A stretch of 64,000 bases of DNA, from the NCBI RefSeq assembly GCF_015355755.1, contig NZ_JACVEE010000001.1, forward strand, positions 1,922,001-1,986,000. Reading direction: 5' to 3'. This DNA comes from Nocardia sp. XZ_19_385. GTDB taxonomy: Bacteria > Actinomycetota > Actinomycetes > Mycobacteriales > Mycobacteriaceae. This document shows positions 56,014 to 64,000 of the stretch, piece by piece (the stretch's first letter is position 1; the number at the start of each line of letters is the position of its first letter). The notes under the pieces were generated by a model that searched no databases, was not told the origin of the DNA, and saw only the letters and a program-made list of their open reading frames with translations. A program made the position numbers and the translations under genes.

Positions 56014-56065
56014 GGTGCCAACCCTCCCCGAGTAGTTCACCTTTCTACTTGTGGAATCGGTTGCG

Positions 56066-56830
56066 CTACAGCGGTGTTACATAAGCTCCGGCGATTCCAC
56101 CGTCCACGAGGAATTGCGACGCGGTGATGAACGACGCGTCGTCGCTGGCGAGAAACGCCACGGCAGCGGCGATTTCCTCGGGCTCGGCGAACCGGCCCAC
56201 CGGGATGTGCACGAGGCGGCGGGCGGCGCGTTCGGGGTCCTTGGCGAACAGTTCCTGCAGTAGCGGGGTGTTCACCGGCCCGGGACACAGGGCGTTGACG
56301 CGAATGCCCTGCCGCGCGAATTGGACACCGAGTTCGCGGCTCATGGCGAGTACGCCGCCCTTGGAAGCGGTATAGGAGATCTGCGAGGTGGCCGCGCCCA
56401 TCACCGCGACGAAGGAGGCGGTGTTGATCACCGACCCCTTGCCGCGCACCAGCATGTGCTCGATGGCGTACTTGCTGCACAGGTACACCGAGGTCAGGTT
56501 CACCTCCTGCACCCGCCGCCAGGCGTCCAGCCCGGTGGTGAGGATCGAATCATCTTCCGGCGGTGAGATGCCCGCGTTGTTGAAGGCGATATCGAGGCCG
56601 CCGTAGGTGTCCACGGCGGTCTGGAACATGGCCTGCACCTGGGTTTCGTCGGTGACGTCGACCTTGACGAAAATGCCGCCCGCTTCCGCGGCGGCGGCTT
56701 CCCCGGTGCCCGCGTCGATGTCGGCGACAACGACTTTCGCCCCTTCGGCGGCGAAGCGCCGCACCGTGGCGAGACCGATTCCACTGCCGCCGCCGGTTAC
56801 GACGGCGACTCGATCCTGTAAGCGCTGCAA
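56066..56830 (-). CDS. Short-chain dehydrogenase (FabG-like)
   Basis: A 254-residue classical SDR with TGGGSGIGLATVRRFA, NNAGIS, the Ser of NTASFVAVMGA, YTASK with Tyr and Lys, and LCPGPVNTPL. The start is probably TTG 56830, five bases after GGAG, since the preceding GTG (56833) is only two bases from it. It ends the gamma-glutamylation operon, 10 bases after the aldehyde dehydrogenase. It may reduce or oxidise a semialdehyde or hydroxy intermediate. Confidence 0.85.
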   Translation of the reverse strand: MQRLQDRVAVVTGGGSGIGLATVRRFAAEGAKVVVADIDAGTGEAAAAEAGGIFVKVDVTDETQVQAMFQTAVDTYGGLDIAFNNAGISPPEDDSILTTGLDAWRRVQEVNLTSVYLCSKYAIEHMLVRGKGSVINTASFVAVMGAATSQISYTASKGGVLAMSRELGVQFARQGIRVNALCPGPVNTPLLQELFAKDPERAARRLVHIPVGRFAEPEEIAAAVAFLASDDASFITASQFLVDGGIAGAYVTPL

Positions 56831-56840
56831 CACTTCTCCT

Positions 56841-58202
56841 TTACTGAGTGGCGATGAAGACGTTTTTGGTTTCGGTGAAGGCGAGGGCCGCATCCGGGCC
56901 GAGTTCGCGGCCGAGGCCGGACTGCTTGTAGCCACCGAACGGAGTCCAGTACCGCACCGAGGAGTGCGAATTCACCGACAGGTTGCCGGCTTCCACCCCA
57001 CGGGATACGCGCAGGGCGCGGCCGACATCGTTGGTCCAGATGGAGCCGGACAGGCCGTACTCGGTGTCGTTGGCGATGCGCACCGCGTCGGCTTCGTCGT
57101 CGAACGGGAGGACCGCGACGACGGGGCCGAAAATCTCCTCGGTGAGCACGCGGTCGGTGGGCGCGTCCGGCAGCACAACCGTTGGCGGATACCAGAATCC
57201 GGGGCCTTCGGGCATGGCGCCGGTGAAGGCGACCTTGGTCGACGGTTCCAGAAACCCGGCCACCCGATCGCGGTGGGCGGCCGAGATGAGCGGTCCCATC
57301 TCGGTGGCATCCGCGGCCGGATCGCCCACCCGGACACCCTGCACGGCAGGTTCCAGCAATTCGAGGAAGCGATCGAAGACGCTGCGCTGCACCAGAATTC
57401 GGGACCGCGCACAGCAGTCCTGACCGGCGTTGTCGAACACGCCGTAGGGCGCGGTGGCGGCCGCACGTTCCAGGTCGGCGTCGGCGAACACGATATTGGC
57501 GCTCTTGCCGCCCAATTCGAGCGTCACGCGCTTCACCTGGTCGGCGCAGCCCGCCATGATCTGCTTGCCGACCTCGGTGGAACCGGTGAAAACCACCTTG
57601 CGCACACCGGGGTGGGTGACGAACCGCTGCCCCACCACCGAACCCTTGCCCGGCAGCACCTGGAAGACGTACTCCGGCAGACCCGCCTGCAACGCGAGCT
57701 CGCCGAGCCGGATCGCGGTAAGCGGTGTCAGCTCAGCGGGTTTCAGCACCACGGCGTTGCCCGCGGCCAGCGCGGGCGCGAATCCCCAGGCCGCGATCGG
57801 CATCGGGAAGTTCCAGGGGACGATCACGCCGACCACGCCGAGCGGTTCGTGGAAGGTGATGTCCACACCGCCCGCCACCGGAATCTGGTTGCCCAGCAGA
57901 CGTTCCGGCATCCCGGCGGCGAAGTGCAGCACGTCGCGGGCGTTGCCCGCCTCCCAGCGGGCATTGCCGATGGTGTGCCCAGCGTTGGCGACCTCCAGCT
58001 GCGCGAGCTCCTCGAGATTCGCGTCGATCGCCTCGGCGAACCGGCGGAGGATACGAGCGCGGTCTCCCGGCGCCACCTCACGCCAGTCCTTCGCCGCCCG
58101 CTGCGCGCGTTCGATCGCGGCGTCCGTTCCTGCCGCATCCACGAGCTCGACTGTCGCTACGACCTTTTCGGTCGCCGGATTGATCACCTCGGTAGTCGTC
58201 AC
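56841..58202 (-). CDS. Aldehyde dehydrogenase (PuuC-like)
   Basis: A 453-residue NAD(P)-dependent enzyme. It has PWNFPMPIAAWGFAPALAAGN, noted in part, FTGSTEVGKQIM, the base Glu in LELGGKSANIVF, and the nucleophilic Cys in AGQDCCARSR. The family oxidises aldehydes to acids. GTG 58202 has GGGAG seven bases upstream. In this operon it probably oxidises gamma-glutamyl-aminoaldehyde formed by an amine oxidase that is not in the window. Its place between a PuuD-like and an SDR gene supports a PuuC-type role. Confidence 0.9.
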   Translation of the reverse strand: MTTTEVINPATEKVVATVELVDAAGTDAAIERAQRAAKDWREVAPGDRARILRRFAEAIDANLEELAQLEVANAGHTIGNARWEAGNARDVLHFAAGMPERLLGNQIPVAGGVDITFHEPLGVVGVIVPWNFPMPIAAWGFAPALAAGNAVVLKPAELTPLTAIRLGELALQAGLPEYVFQVLPGKGSVVGQRFVTHPGVRKVVFTGSTEVGKQIMAGCADQVKRVTLELGGKSANIVFADADLERAAATAPYGVFDNAGQDCCARSRILVQRSVFDRFLELLEPAVQGVRVGDPAADATEMGPLISAAHRDRVAGFLEPSTKVAFTGAMPEGPGFWYPPTVVLPDAPTDRVLTEEIFGPVVAVLPFDDEADAVRIANDTEYGLSGSIWTNDVGRALRVSRGVEAGNLSVNSHSSVRYWTPFGGYKQSGLGRELGPDAALAFTETKNVFIATQ

Positions 58203-58288
58203 GACACCGCTCCCTTCGGCACTCTCGCCATTACCTGTTCGTCGTTTGGCAGGCCGCCACTGTGTTCTACCGGATAGGCCGCGGACGC

Positions 58289-59020
58289 TCACCCAGGGTC
58301 CCGGCGCGCAACCGCGGCCTCGACCAACGCCCGCATCAGCCGGTCATCAGTGGTGTTCGCCTCCGGGTGCCACTGCACACCGAGCAACAACGGATCGCCG
58401 GGGACCTCGATGGCTTCGATGGCGCCGTCGGCACTGTGCGCGGTGGCGGTCAGCCCGGGGGCCAGCTGCTCGATCGCCTGGTGGTGGTGACAGTGCGCCT
58501 TCACCTCCGGCCCGAGGAGCGCGGCAATACGGCTGCCCGCCGTGGTCAGCACACGCATCACGGTGAAGGAATCGGGGCCGCCCGAGTGTTCGTCGTGGCC
58601 GACCACATCGGGGAGATGCTGAATCAGCGTGCCGCCCAGTGCCACATTCACCAGCTGGAGTCCACGGCACACCGCCAGAATCGGCAGATCCGCCGCACGA
58701 GCCAGGCTGAACAGCTCGAATTCCGACTCGTCCCGATCAGGCCGGGAGTAACCGAGAGCCTGTTCCAGCGGCCGCCCGTAGCGGGACGGCTCGATGTCGG
58801 CGCCGCCGGTCAGCACCAGACCGTCGAGCCGCTGCACCAGCTCCGGGCGCGCGACACCGACGGGCGGCAGCAGTACCGGGATACCGCCCGCGCGCTCGAC
58901 CATGGCGGCGTAACCGATGGGCAGGACGGCGCTTTCGGTATCCCAGGTGCCGAACCGGGCCCGCTCCCGGTAGGTGGGCAGGCCGATGAGCGGACGCCGG
59001 TCAGAGCCGTTCGAATCCAC
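58289..59020 (-). CDS. Gamma-glutamyl-gamma-aminobutyrate hydrolase-like (PuuD family)
   Basis: A 243-residue class I amidotransferase-fold hydrolase. The catalytic Cys lies in LAVCRGLQLVNVALGG and the His-x-Glu pair in VQWHPEAN. The LTGGADIEPSRYG loop is typical of PuuD. It releases glutamate from gamma-glutamyl compounds. GTG 59020 lies inside the end of the glutamine synthetase-like gene, giving a 20-base overlap and coupled translation. Confidence 0.88.
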   Translation of the reverse strand: MDSNGSDRRPLIGLPTYRERARFGTWDTESAVLPIGYAAMVERAGGIPVLLPPVGVARPELVQRLDGLVLTGGADIEPSRYGRPLEQALGYSRPDRDESEFELFSLARAADLPILAVCRGLQLVNVALGGTLIQHLPDVVGHDEHSGGPDSFTVMRVLTTAGSRIAALLGPEVKAHCHHHQAIEQLAPGLTATAHSADGAIEAIEVPGDPLLLGVQWHPEANTTDDRLMRALVEAAVARRDPG

Positions 59021-60368
59021 GAATGCGCTCCCAATCGGTGACAGCGGCGTCGTAGGCGTCCAGCTCGACTCGCGCCGCGTTTCGGTAGTGGTCCACCACA
59101 TCATCGCCGAAGGCGGTGCGCGCGAGCTTGCTCTCCCCGAACAGCCGAGCCGATTCCCGCAGTGTGTTCGGCACCCGGGGCCGCTGGGAACGGTAGGCGT
59201 TGCCGTGGAATTCTGGTTCCAGCGGCAGGCGGCGCTCGATGCCGTGCAGGCCCGCGGCGATGGTCGCGGCCACCGCGAGGTAGGGGTTCACGTCGCCGCC
59301 GGGGATCCGGTTCTCCATGCGCAGCGACGGCCCGGAACCCACCACCCGCAGCGCGCAGGTTCGGTTGTCCCGGCCCCACGCCAGCGCGGTCGGCGCGAAG
59401 CTGCCTGCCGCGAATCGCTTGTAGGAGTTGATATTCGGGGCCAGAAAATAAGTGAAGTCCCGTAGGCAATCCAGCTGCCCGGCCAGGAAATGCCGCATGA
59501 GCGCGGACATCTCGGTAGTTTCGTCGTCGTCTGCGAACACCGACCCGCCGGCGGTACGGCGCAGGCTCAGGTGGATGTGGCAGGAATTCCCTTCCCGCTC
59601 ATCGTATTTCGCCATGAAGGTGAGGCTGCGGCCCTCCTGCGCGGCGATCTCCTTCGCACCGGTCTTGTAGATGCTGTGGTTGTCGCAGGTGACCAGCGCT
59701 TCGTCGTATTTGAAGGCGATCTCGTGCTGACCGGGGTTGCACTCGCCCTTGGCCGACTCGACATAGAGTCCCGCGCCGGCCATTTCCCTGCGGATGCGGC
59801 GCAGCAACGGTTCGATGCGGGAGGTGCCGAGCATGGAGTAGTCGACGTTGTATTGGTTGGCCGGGGTCAACTTGCGATAGCCGCTGTTCCAGGCGGATTC
59901 GTAGGTGTCGTCGAACACCAGGAACTCCAGCTCGGTGCCGACATAGGCCGTCAGGCCGTGCTCGGCCAGCCGATCCAGCTGCGCTCGCAGCACCTGCCGG
60001 GGCGAGACCGATACCGGCGTGCCGCTCGGCTGCACCTGCTCGACATCGCAGAGCACCAGCGCGGTCCCGGGCAACCAGGGCAGCAGCCGCAACGTGCTCA
60101 GGTCGGGGCGCAACACGAAATCGCCGTAGCCGGTGTCCCACGAGGACATGGCGTATCCGTCGACGGTGGTCATGTCCACGTCCACGGCGAGCAGATAGTT
60201 ACAGGCCTCGGTCGCGTGCCCGATCACCTCGTCGAGGAAATACTGTGCGGCGCAGCGCTTTCCCTGCAATCGGCCCTGCATGTCGGTCATCGCGACCAGG
60301 ACGGTGTCGATCTCCCCCGACTCCACCCGCACCCGCAACTCCGCCAGTCCCAGCATCCCCGATCGCAT
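59001..60368 (-). CDS. Glutamine synthetase-like gamma-glutamylamine synthetase (PuuA/GlnA3-like)
   Basis: A 455-residue GS-fold enzyme. It carries YVGTELEFLVFDDTYES (metal-binding Glu), ESAKGECNPGQHEIAF, GNSCHIHLSLR and RMENRIPGGDVNPYLA, but lacks the adenylylation-site tyrosine loop of housekeeping GlnA. Related enzymes glutamylate putrescine, other polyamines or ethanolamine in actinobacteria. It heads the operon GS-PuuD-aldehyde dehydrogenase-SDR, which matches a gamma-glutamylation route for amine breakdown. ATG 60368 follows GAGAGGGG. Confidence 0.9.
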   Translation of the reverse strand: MRSGMLGLAELRVRVESGEIDTVLVAMTDMQGRLQGKRCAAQYFLDEVIGHATEACNYLLAVDVDMTTVDGYAMSSWDTGYGDFVLRPDLSTLRLLPWLPGTALVLCDVEQVQPSGTPVSVSPRQVLRAQLDRLAEHGLTAYVGTELEFLVFDDTYESAWNSGYRKLTPANQYNVDYSMLGTSRIEPLLRRIRREMAGAGLYVESAKGECNPGQHEIAFKYDEALVTCDNHSIYKTGAKEIAAQEGRSLTFMAKYDEREGNSCHIHLSLRRTAGGSVFADDDETTEMSALMRHFLAGQLDCLRDFTYFLAPNINSYKRFAAGSFAPTALAWGRDNRTCALRVVGSGPSLRMENRIPGGDVNPYLAVAATIAAGLHGIERRLPLEPEFHGNAYRSQRPRVPNTLRESARLFGESKLARTAFGDDVVDHYRNAARVELDAYDAAVTDWERIRGFERL

Positions 60369-60552
60369 CCCAGGCCCCTCTCGGCGTCCAATCCGCTGCT
60401 CACGCTAAAGGAATTCCGGCCGCTCCGTAGGACGGACACGAAATTCCCCGCCGCCCGGCTGTCGCATCCGCCAATCACGCCCCCGCGCTCGATCCTCAGG
60501 TTCGGAGATAACCAGCATTGTTCCCCGCAGATGCGGATGTAGAGTCCTTCCC

Positions 60553-60951
60553 GTGTCGTATTTGCGGATCAGCGAGGCTGCGGCGCTGCTGGGTGTCAGC
60601 GATGACACGGTGCGGCGCTGGATCGACCAGGGCAAACTCACCGCGATCCAGTTGGAGAACGGGCGCAAATGGCTGAGCGGGCGCGAGCTGGCGGAGTTCC
60701 TGCGCACCCGTGCCGACGCGCCCGAGCCCGGCGTGACGGTGGCGGCCTCGGCCCGCAACCGGATGCGCGGGATCGTGACCCGGGTCGTCAAGGACCGGGT
60801 GATGGCGCAGGTGGAGATGCAGGCCGGTCCGTTCCGGCTGGTGTCGTTGCTCAGCGCGGAATCGGTGGAGGAGCTCGGGCTCGAGGTCGGCAGCATCGCC
60901 GTCGCGTCGGTGAAGTCGACACATGTCGTAGTGGAGATACCGGAAAGTTGA
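60553..60951 (+). CDS. HTH-Mop regulator (excisionase-like HTH plus TOBE domain)
   Basis: A 132-residue protein. Residues 1-55 are a MerR/excisionase-like helix-turn-helix (ISEAAALLGVSDDTVRRWIDQGK noted in part). Residues 64-130 are a Mop/TOBE domain (SARNRMRGIVTRVVKDRVMAQVEM in part) that binds molybdate in ModE and ModG. The layout suggests a molybdate-responsive regulator of modABC, a ModE analogue with a different DNA-binding domain. TTGTTC-N16-TAGAGT (60518-60545) ends seven bases before GTG 60553, so the message is likely leaderless. Confidence 0.88.
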   Translation: MSYLRISEAAALLGVSDDTVRRWIDQGKLTAIQLENGRKWLSGRELAEFLRTRADAPEPGVTVAASARNRMRGIVTRVVKDRVMAQVEMQAGPFRLVSLLSAESVEELGLEVGSIAVASVKSTHVVVEIPES

Positions 60952-60953
60952 CG

Positions 60954-61733
60954 ATGACGATGACGCGTACGGGCGTGGTGATGGTGACGGCCGGATTGGC
61001 TGCCGCGCTGGTGACGAGCTGTGGATCCGACGATTCGGCCGCAGCCGGGGATCAGGTGACGGGCAAGGTCACGGTCTTCGCCGCGGCCTCGCTCACCGAG
61101 ACGTTCAAAGAACTCGGAGCCCAGTTCGAGGCCGCGCACCCCGGCGTAAAGGTCGCCTACAGCTTCGGCGCGAGCTCCGCGCTCGCCCAGCAGCTGCAGC
61201 AGGGCGCACCCGCCGATGTATTCGCCTCGGCCGCACCCAAAAACATGCAGCAGGTGGTCGACAACGGCGAAATCACCGTCAGCCCGGTCACTTTCGTGCG
61301 CAACCGGCTGGAAATTGCGGTCCCCAAGGGGAATCCGGCCCGCATCACCGGGCTCGCCGACTTCGGCAAGACCGAACCGAAACTCGCGCTGTGCGCGGAG
61401 CAGGTGCCATGCGGGGCGGCCGCCGCGACCGTCTTCCAGGCGGCGGGTGTCACCCCGCAGCCGGATACCCGCGAGACCGACGTCAAGGCGGTGCTGACGA
61501 AGGTGACGCTCGGCGAAGTGGACGCCGCTCTGGTCTACCGCACCGACGTCCAGGCCGCGGGCAACAAGGTCGAGGGAATCGACTTCCCCGAGTCCACCAA
61601 GGCCGTCAACGACTACCCGATCGCGCCGCTGGCCAAGGCCCCCAATCCGGCGACCGCCGCCGCCTTCGTCGAGTTCATCCGCTCGGAGAAGGCGCGGGCG
61701 GTGTTCACCGCGGCCGGATTCGACGCACCGTGA
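60954..61733 (+). CDS. modA: Molybdate ABC transporter binding lipoprotein ModA
   Basis: A 259-residue lipoprotein (lipobox LVTSCG near residue 23). The ModA fold starts KVTVFAAASLTETFKELG, with the oxyanion-binding SFGASSALAQQ and a late VALVYRTDVQAAG-like segment. It captures molybdate or tungstate outside the membrane. ATG 60954 lies three bases after the regulator stop, with GGAAAG upstream. Confidence 0.93.
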   Translation: MTMTRTGVVMVTAGLAAALVTSCGSDDSAAAGDQVTGKVTVFAAASLTETFKELGAQFEAAHPGVKVAYSFGASSALAQQLQQGAPADVFASAAPKNMQQVVDNGEITVSPVTFVRNRLEIAVPKGNPARITGLADFGKTEPKLALCAEQVPCGAAAATVFQAAGVTPQPDTRETDVKAVLTKVTLGEVDAALVYRTDVQAAGNKVEGIDFPESTKAVNDYPIAPLAKAPNPATAAAFVEFIRSEKARAVFTAAGFDAP

Positions 61734-61791
61734 ACCGTGTCGTCCGGCGAGCCTGCTTGGTCGGGGGCGCTTGCACTGGTGACGTGTACCC

Positions 61792-62652
61792 GTGACCGAG
61801 CTGCGTGCAGACATTCGCCCGAATGGGGGCTCCTCGCCGTGGCAGCGAGCAGCGCGGAAGCGGTCGGTGCGGGGTCGGCGGCCGTTGGTGCTGCTGATTC
61901 CCGCTGTGGCCGGGCTGCTGTTTCTGGCGGGCCCGCTGGTCGGGCTGTTGGTGCGGGCGCCGTGGGCGACGCTGCCGGATCGGCTGTTCAGCGCTGAAGT
62001 ACTTACCGCGCTGCGGCTTTCGCTGGTGTGCGCGACGCTGGCCACGGTCATCTGCCTGGTGCTGGGGATTCCGCTGGCCTGGTTGCTCGCGCGCGGGGAT
62101 GTGCCAGGCCGAGGGCTACTGCGCGCGCTGGTGACCGTTCCGCTGGTGTTGCCGCCGGTGGTCGGAGGTGTCGCACTGTTGCTGGTGCTCGGCAGGCGCG
62201 GGCTGGTCGGGCAATATCTGCACGAATGGTTCGGTGTTTCTTTGCCTTTCACCACCACCGGCGTGGTGATCGCGGAGGCGTTCGTGGCCATGCCGTTCCT
62301 CGTGATCTCGGTGGAGGGTGCGCTGCGGGCGGCGGATCCGCGGTTCGAAGAGGCCGCGGCCACGCTCGGCGCGTCCAGGTGGCTGACCTTCCGGCGGGTG
62401 ACACTGCCCTCGGTGCTGCCCGGGGTGATCGCGGGGTCGGTGCTCTGCTGGGCGCGAGCGCTCGGGGAATTCGGCGCGACGATCACCTTCGCGGGTAACT
62501 TCCCCGGCAAGACCACCACGATGCCGCTAGCTGTATACCTCGCGCTGGAGACCGATCCCGACGCCGCCATCGTGCTCAGCCTGGTGTTGCTCGCGGTGTC
62601 GGTGATCGTGCTGGTCGCGTTGCGCGAGCGCTGGATTCGAGGAGCGGCATGA
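61792..62652 (+). CDS. modB: Molybdate ABC transporter permease ModB
   Basis: A 286-residue permease with six predicted helices and the EAA-type loop EEAAATLGASRWLTFRRVTLPSVLPG, noted in part. The sequence RALGEFGATITFAGNFPG is characteristic of ModB. The N-terminus is longer than in E. coli. GTG 61792 is the start; the stop overlaps modC by four bases. Confidence 0.93.
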   Translation: MTELRADIRPNGGSSPWQRAARKRSVRGRRPLVLLIPAVAGLLFLAGPLVGLLVRAPWATLPDRLFSAEVLTALRLSLVCATLATVICLVLGIPLAWLLARGDVPGRGLLRALVTVPLVLPPVVGGVALLLVLGRRGLVGQYLHEWFGVSLPFTTTGVVIAEAFVAMPFLVISVEGALRAADPRFEEAAATLGASRWLTFRRVTLPSVLPGVIAGSVLCWARALGEFGATITFAGNFPGKTTTMPLAVYLALETDPDAAIVLSLVLLAVSVIVLVALRERWIRGAA

Positions 62653-63698
62653 CACTGCGCGCCGAATTGGGTGTTGCCCGTGGACAGTTCCGGCTCGATA
62701 TCGAGTTCGAGGTGGCGGCCGGGGAAGTGGTGGCGCTGCTGGGGCCGAACGGGGCCGGGAAGACGACCGCGCTGCGGGCGCTGGCGGGGTTGACGCCGCT
62801 CACCGAGGGCCGCCTCGAAGTCGGCGAAAAGCTCTGGGACGCACCGCCTCAGGTGTTCGTGCCCGCGGAGCGGCGCGAGGTCGGCGTCGTCTTCCAGGAC
62901 TACCTGCTGTTCGCGCATCTGAACGCACTCGACAATGTCGCCTTCGGACTCCGTGCCCGCGGCCACCGCCGGGCCGCCGCCCGCGAACGCGCCGCACAGT
63001 GGCTCGACCGTGTCGGCCTGGCCGAGCACCGCGACGCCAAACCCCGCGCCCTGTCTGGCGGCCAAGCCCAACGTGTCGCACTGGCAAGGGCTTTGGCCAC
63101 CGACCCACAGCTGCTGCTGCTCGACGAACCCCTGGCCGCCCTGGACGCGAGCACCCGCCTGCGCGTGCGCTCGGACCTCGCCCATCACCTGTCCGGCTAC
63201 CCCGGCCACACCGTGCTCGTCACCCATGACCCGCTCGACGCGATGGTGCTGGCCGACCGCCTGGTCATCCTCGAGAACGGCGCCATCGTCCAGGAGGGCC
63301 CACCGGCCGAGGTCGCCCGCCGCCCCCGCTCCGACTATGTCGCAAACCTGGTGGGCCTCAACCTGTACCGCGGCACCGCCGACGGCACCCACGTCGCCCT
63401 CGACGGCGGCGGCTCCTTCACCGTCGCCGAACCCGGCAGCGGCACAGTACATGTCGCGTTCCCGCCGAGCGCGGTAAGCCTGCACCCCGAACAACCCGCC
63501 GGCAGCCCCCGCAACACCTGGCCGGTCACCATCGCGGGCATCGAACAGCACGCCCACACCACCCGGGTTCGACTCGACGGCAACCCACCCGTCCTCGCCG
63601 ACATCACCCCGGCGACAGTCGCGGACCTCCACCTACACCCGGGCACCGAACTCTGGGCCGCGGTCAAAGCCACCGAAACCCACACCTACCCCGCCTGA
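62649..63698 (+). CDS. modC: Molybdate ABC transporter ATPase ModC
   Basis: A 349-residue ATPase with Walker A GPNGAGKTTALRAL, signature LSGGQAQRVALARALA, Walker B LLLLDEPLAALD and switch His in VTHDP. The C-terminal 70 residues form a TOBE/Mop-like domain that in ModC senses molybdate and can inhibit transport. It closes the mod operon. Confidence 0.93.
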   Translation: MTLRAELGVARGQFRLDIEFEVAAGEVVALLGPNGAGKTTALRALAGLTPLTEGRLEVGEKLWDAPPQVFVPAERREVGVVFQDYLLFAHLNALDNVAFGLRARGHRRAAARERAAQWLDRVGLAEHRDAKPRALSGGQAQRVALARALATDPQLLLLDEPLAALDASTRLRVRSDLAHHLSGYPGHTVLVTHDPLDAMVLADRLVILENGAIVQEGPPAEVARRPRSDYVANLVGLNLYRGTADGTHVALDGGGSFTVAEPGSGTVHVAFPPSAVSLHPEQPAGSPRNTWPVTIAGIEQHAHTTRVRLDGNPPVLADITPATVADLHLHPGTELWAAVKATETHTYPA

Positions 63699-63725
63699 CC
63701 CCCGCTCCGCACACTCCTGTGTGGT

Positions 63726-64000
63726 TCAGTCTTCGGTGCGGGGATCTCGGTGGAAGAGGGTGAGGGTGTCGGGCTGGCTTTCGAAGACGAAATCGCGGCC
63801 CTTGTAATCGACTTCGCCGTCGGTGGCGAGGGAGACCGACGCTTCGGTGACCGAGACTTCGAAACGGTGGCCTTCGTGGCGGACGTAGGTGGGTGAACGG
63901 TCGAGGGTGCCGGTGAGGGTGGACCAGATCAGGCGGGTGCGCGAGAACGGGACGTCGGCGCGCAGATAGCGGACGTCGAGGGTGCCGTGGTGCAACTCCG
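63726..64000 (-). CDS. Hypothetical protein (N-terminus beyond the window)
   Basis: At least 91 residues, open to the right edge. The visible part has beta-rich patterns such as FSRTRLIWSTLTGTLDRSPTYV and ends HRDPRTED. No family was recognised. A TTG at 63995 could start it, but the frame stays open and no ribosome site precedes, so truncation is more likely. Confidence 0.55.
   Translation of the reverse strand, partial: ELHHGTLDVRYLRADVPFSRTRLIWSTLTGTLDRSPTYVRHEGHRFEVSVTEASVSLATDGEVDYKGRDFVFESQPDTLTLFHRDPRTED

Overview
The window looks like a chromosomal segment of a mycolic-acid actinobacterium, most likely Nocardia or a close relative. The basis is very high G+C, many GTG and TTG starts, several luciferase-like F420/FMN oxidoreductases, and a gene set that follows Mycobacterium tuberculosis Rv3042c-Rv3055: serB2, ctaD, fecB, nrdF2, nrdE-nrdI-nrdH, an FMN reductase and a TetR gene. 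No tRNA, rRNA, CRISPR array, transposase or phage gene was seen.

Layout. 1-10.5 kb: a truncated PTH2-type peptidyl-tRNA hydrolase, a chagasin-like lipoprotein, serB, ctaD, a VOC protein, fecB, an F420-type oxidoreductase, and a glycosyltransferase/MMPL pair. 10.8-11.9 kb: nrdF behind two NrdR-type boxes. 12-16.5 kb: accessory genes, namely a heptad-repeat coiled-coil protein with a duplicated small gene, a lipoprotein-type intradiol dioxygenase, mgtE with an unusual upstream open reading frame, and a HAD phosphatase. 16.6-26 kb: an organosulfur acquisition island with an IclR regulator, a 25-codon leader peptide, an SsuABC-like transporter, an NtaA/DszA-family monooxygenase, an MFS permease, an AsfA/AsfB-like flavoprotein and ferredoxin, and a second oxidoreductase. 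26-31.6 kb: nrdHIE with its own pair of NrdR boxes, FMN reductase and TetR around a perfect palindrome, and nadE.

31.6-38.9 kb: an ECF42-type sigma factor with a double-DGPF partner, then a divergent molybdenum cofactor locus (moaD-moaA against moeA, a moaC-mog fusion and moaE) and an AraC regulator. 39-45.9 kb: a CobW GTPase, a repeat-tailed N-acetylmuramoyl-L-alanine amidase, an abutting CocE-type hydrolase and ATP-grasp ligase, and an ECF sigma factor. 46-54 kb: small secreted, SDR, DoxX/TetR, immunity-like, MmyB-type regulator/NmrA, oxidoreductase and MHS transporter genes. 54-60.4 kb: an Lnt-like protein, then a gamma-glutamylation catabolic operon (glutamine synthetase-like, PuuD-like, aldehyde dehydrogenase, SDR). 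60.5-63.7 kb: an HTH-Mop regulator with modABC, followed by a gene cut by the window edge.

Themes. Molybdenum uptake and Moco synthesis are both present. The two halves of class Ib ribonucleotide reductase lie 15 kb apart but carry the same tandem boxes. Two peptide-encoding leaders, before mgtE and before the sulfur operon, look like translation-based switches. Several genes carry a TANNNT element 6-8 bases before the start codon, which suggests leaderless transcripts.
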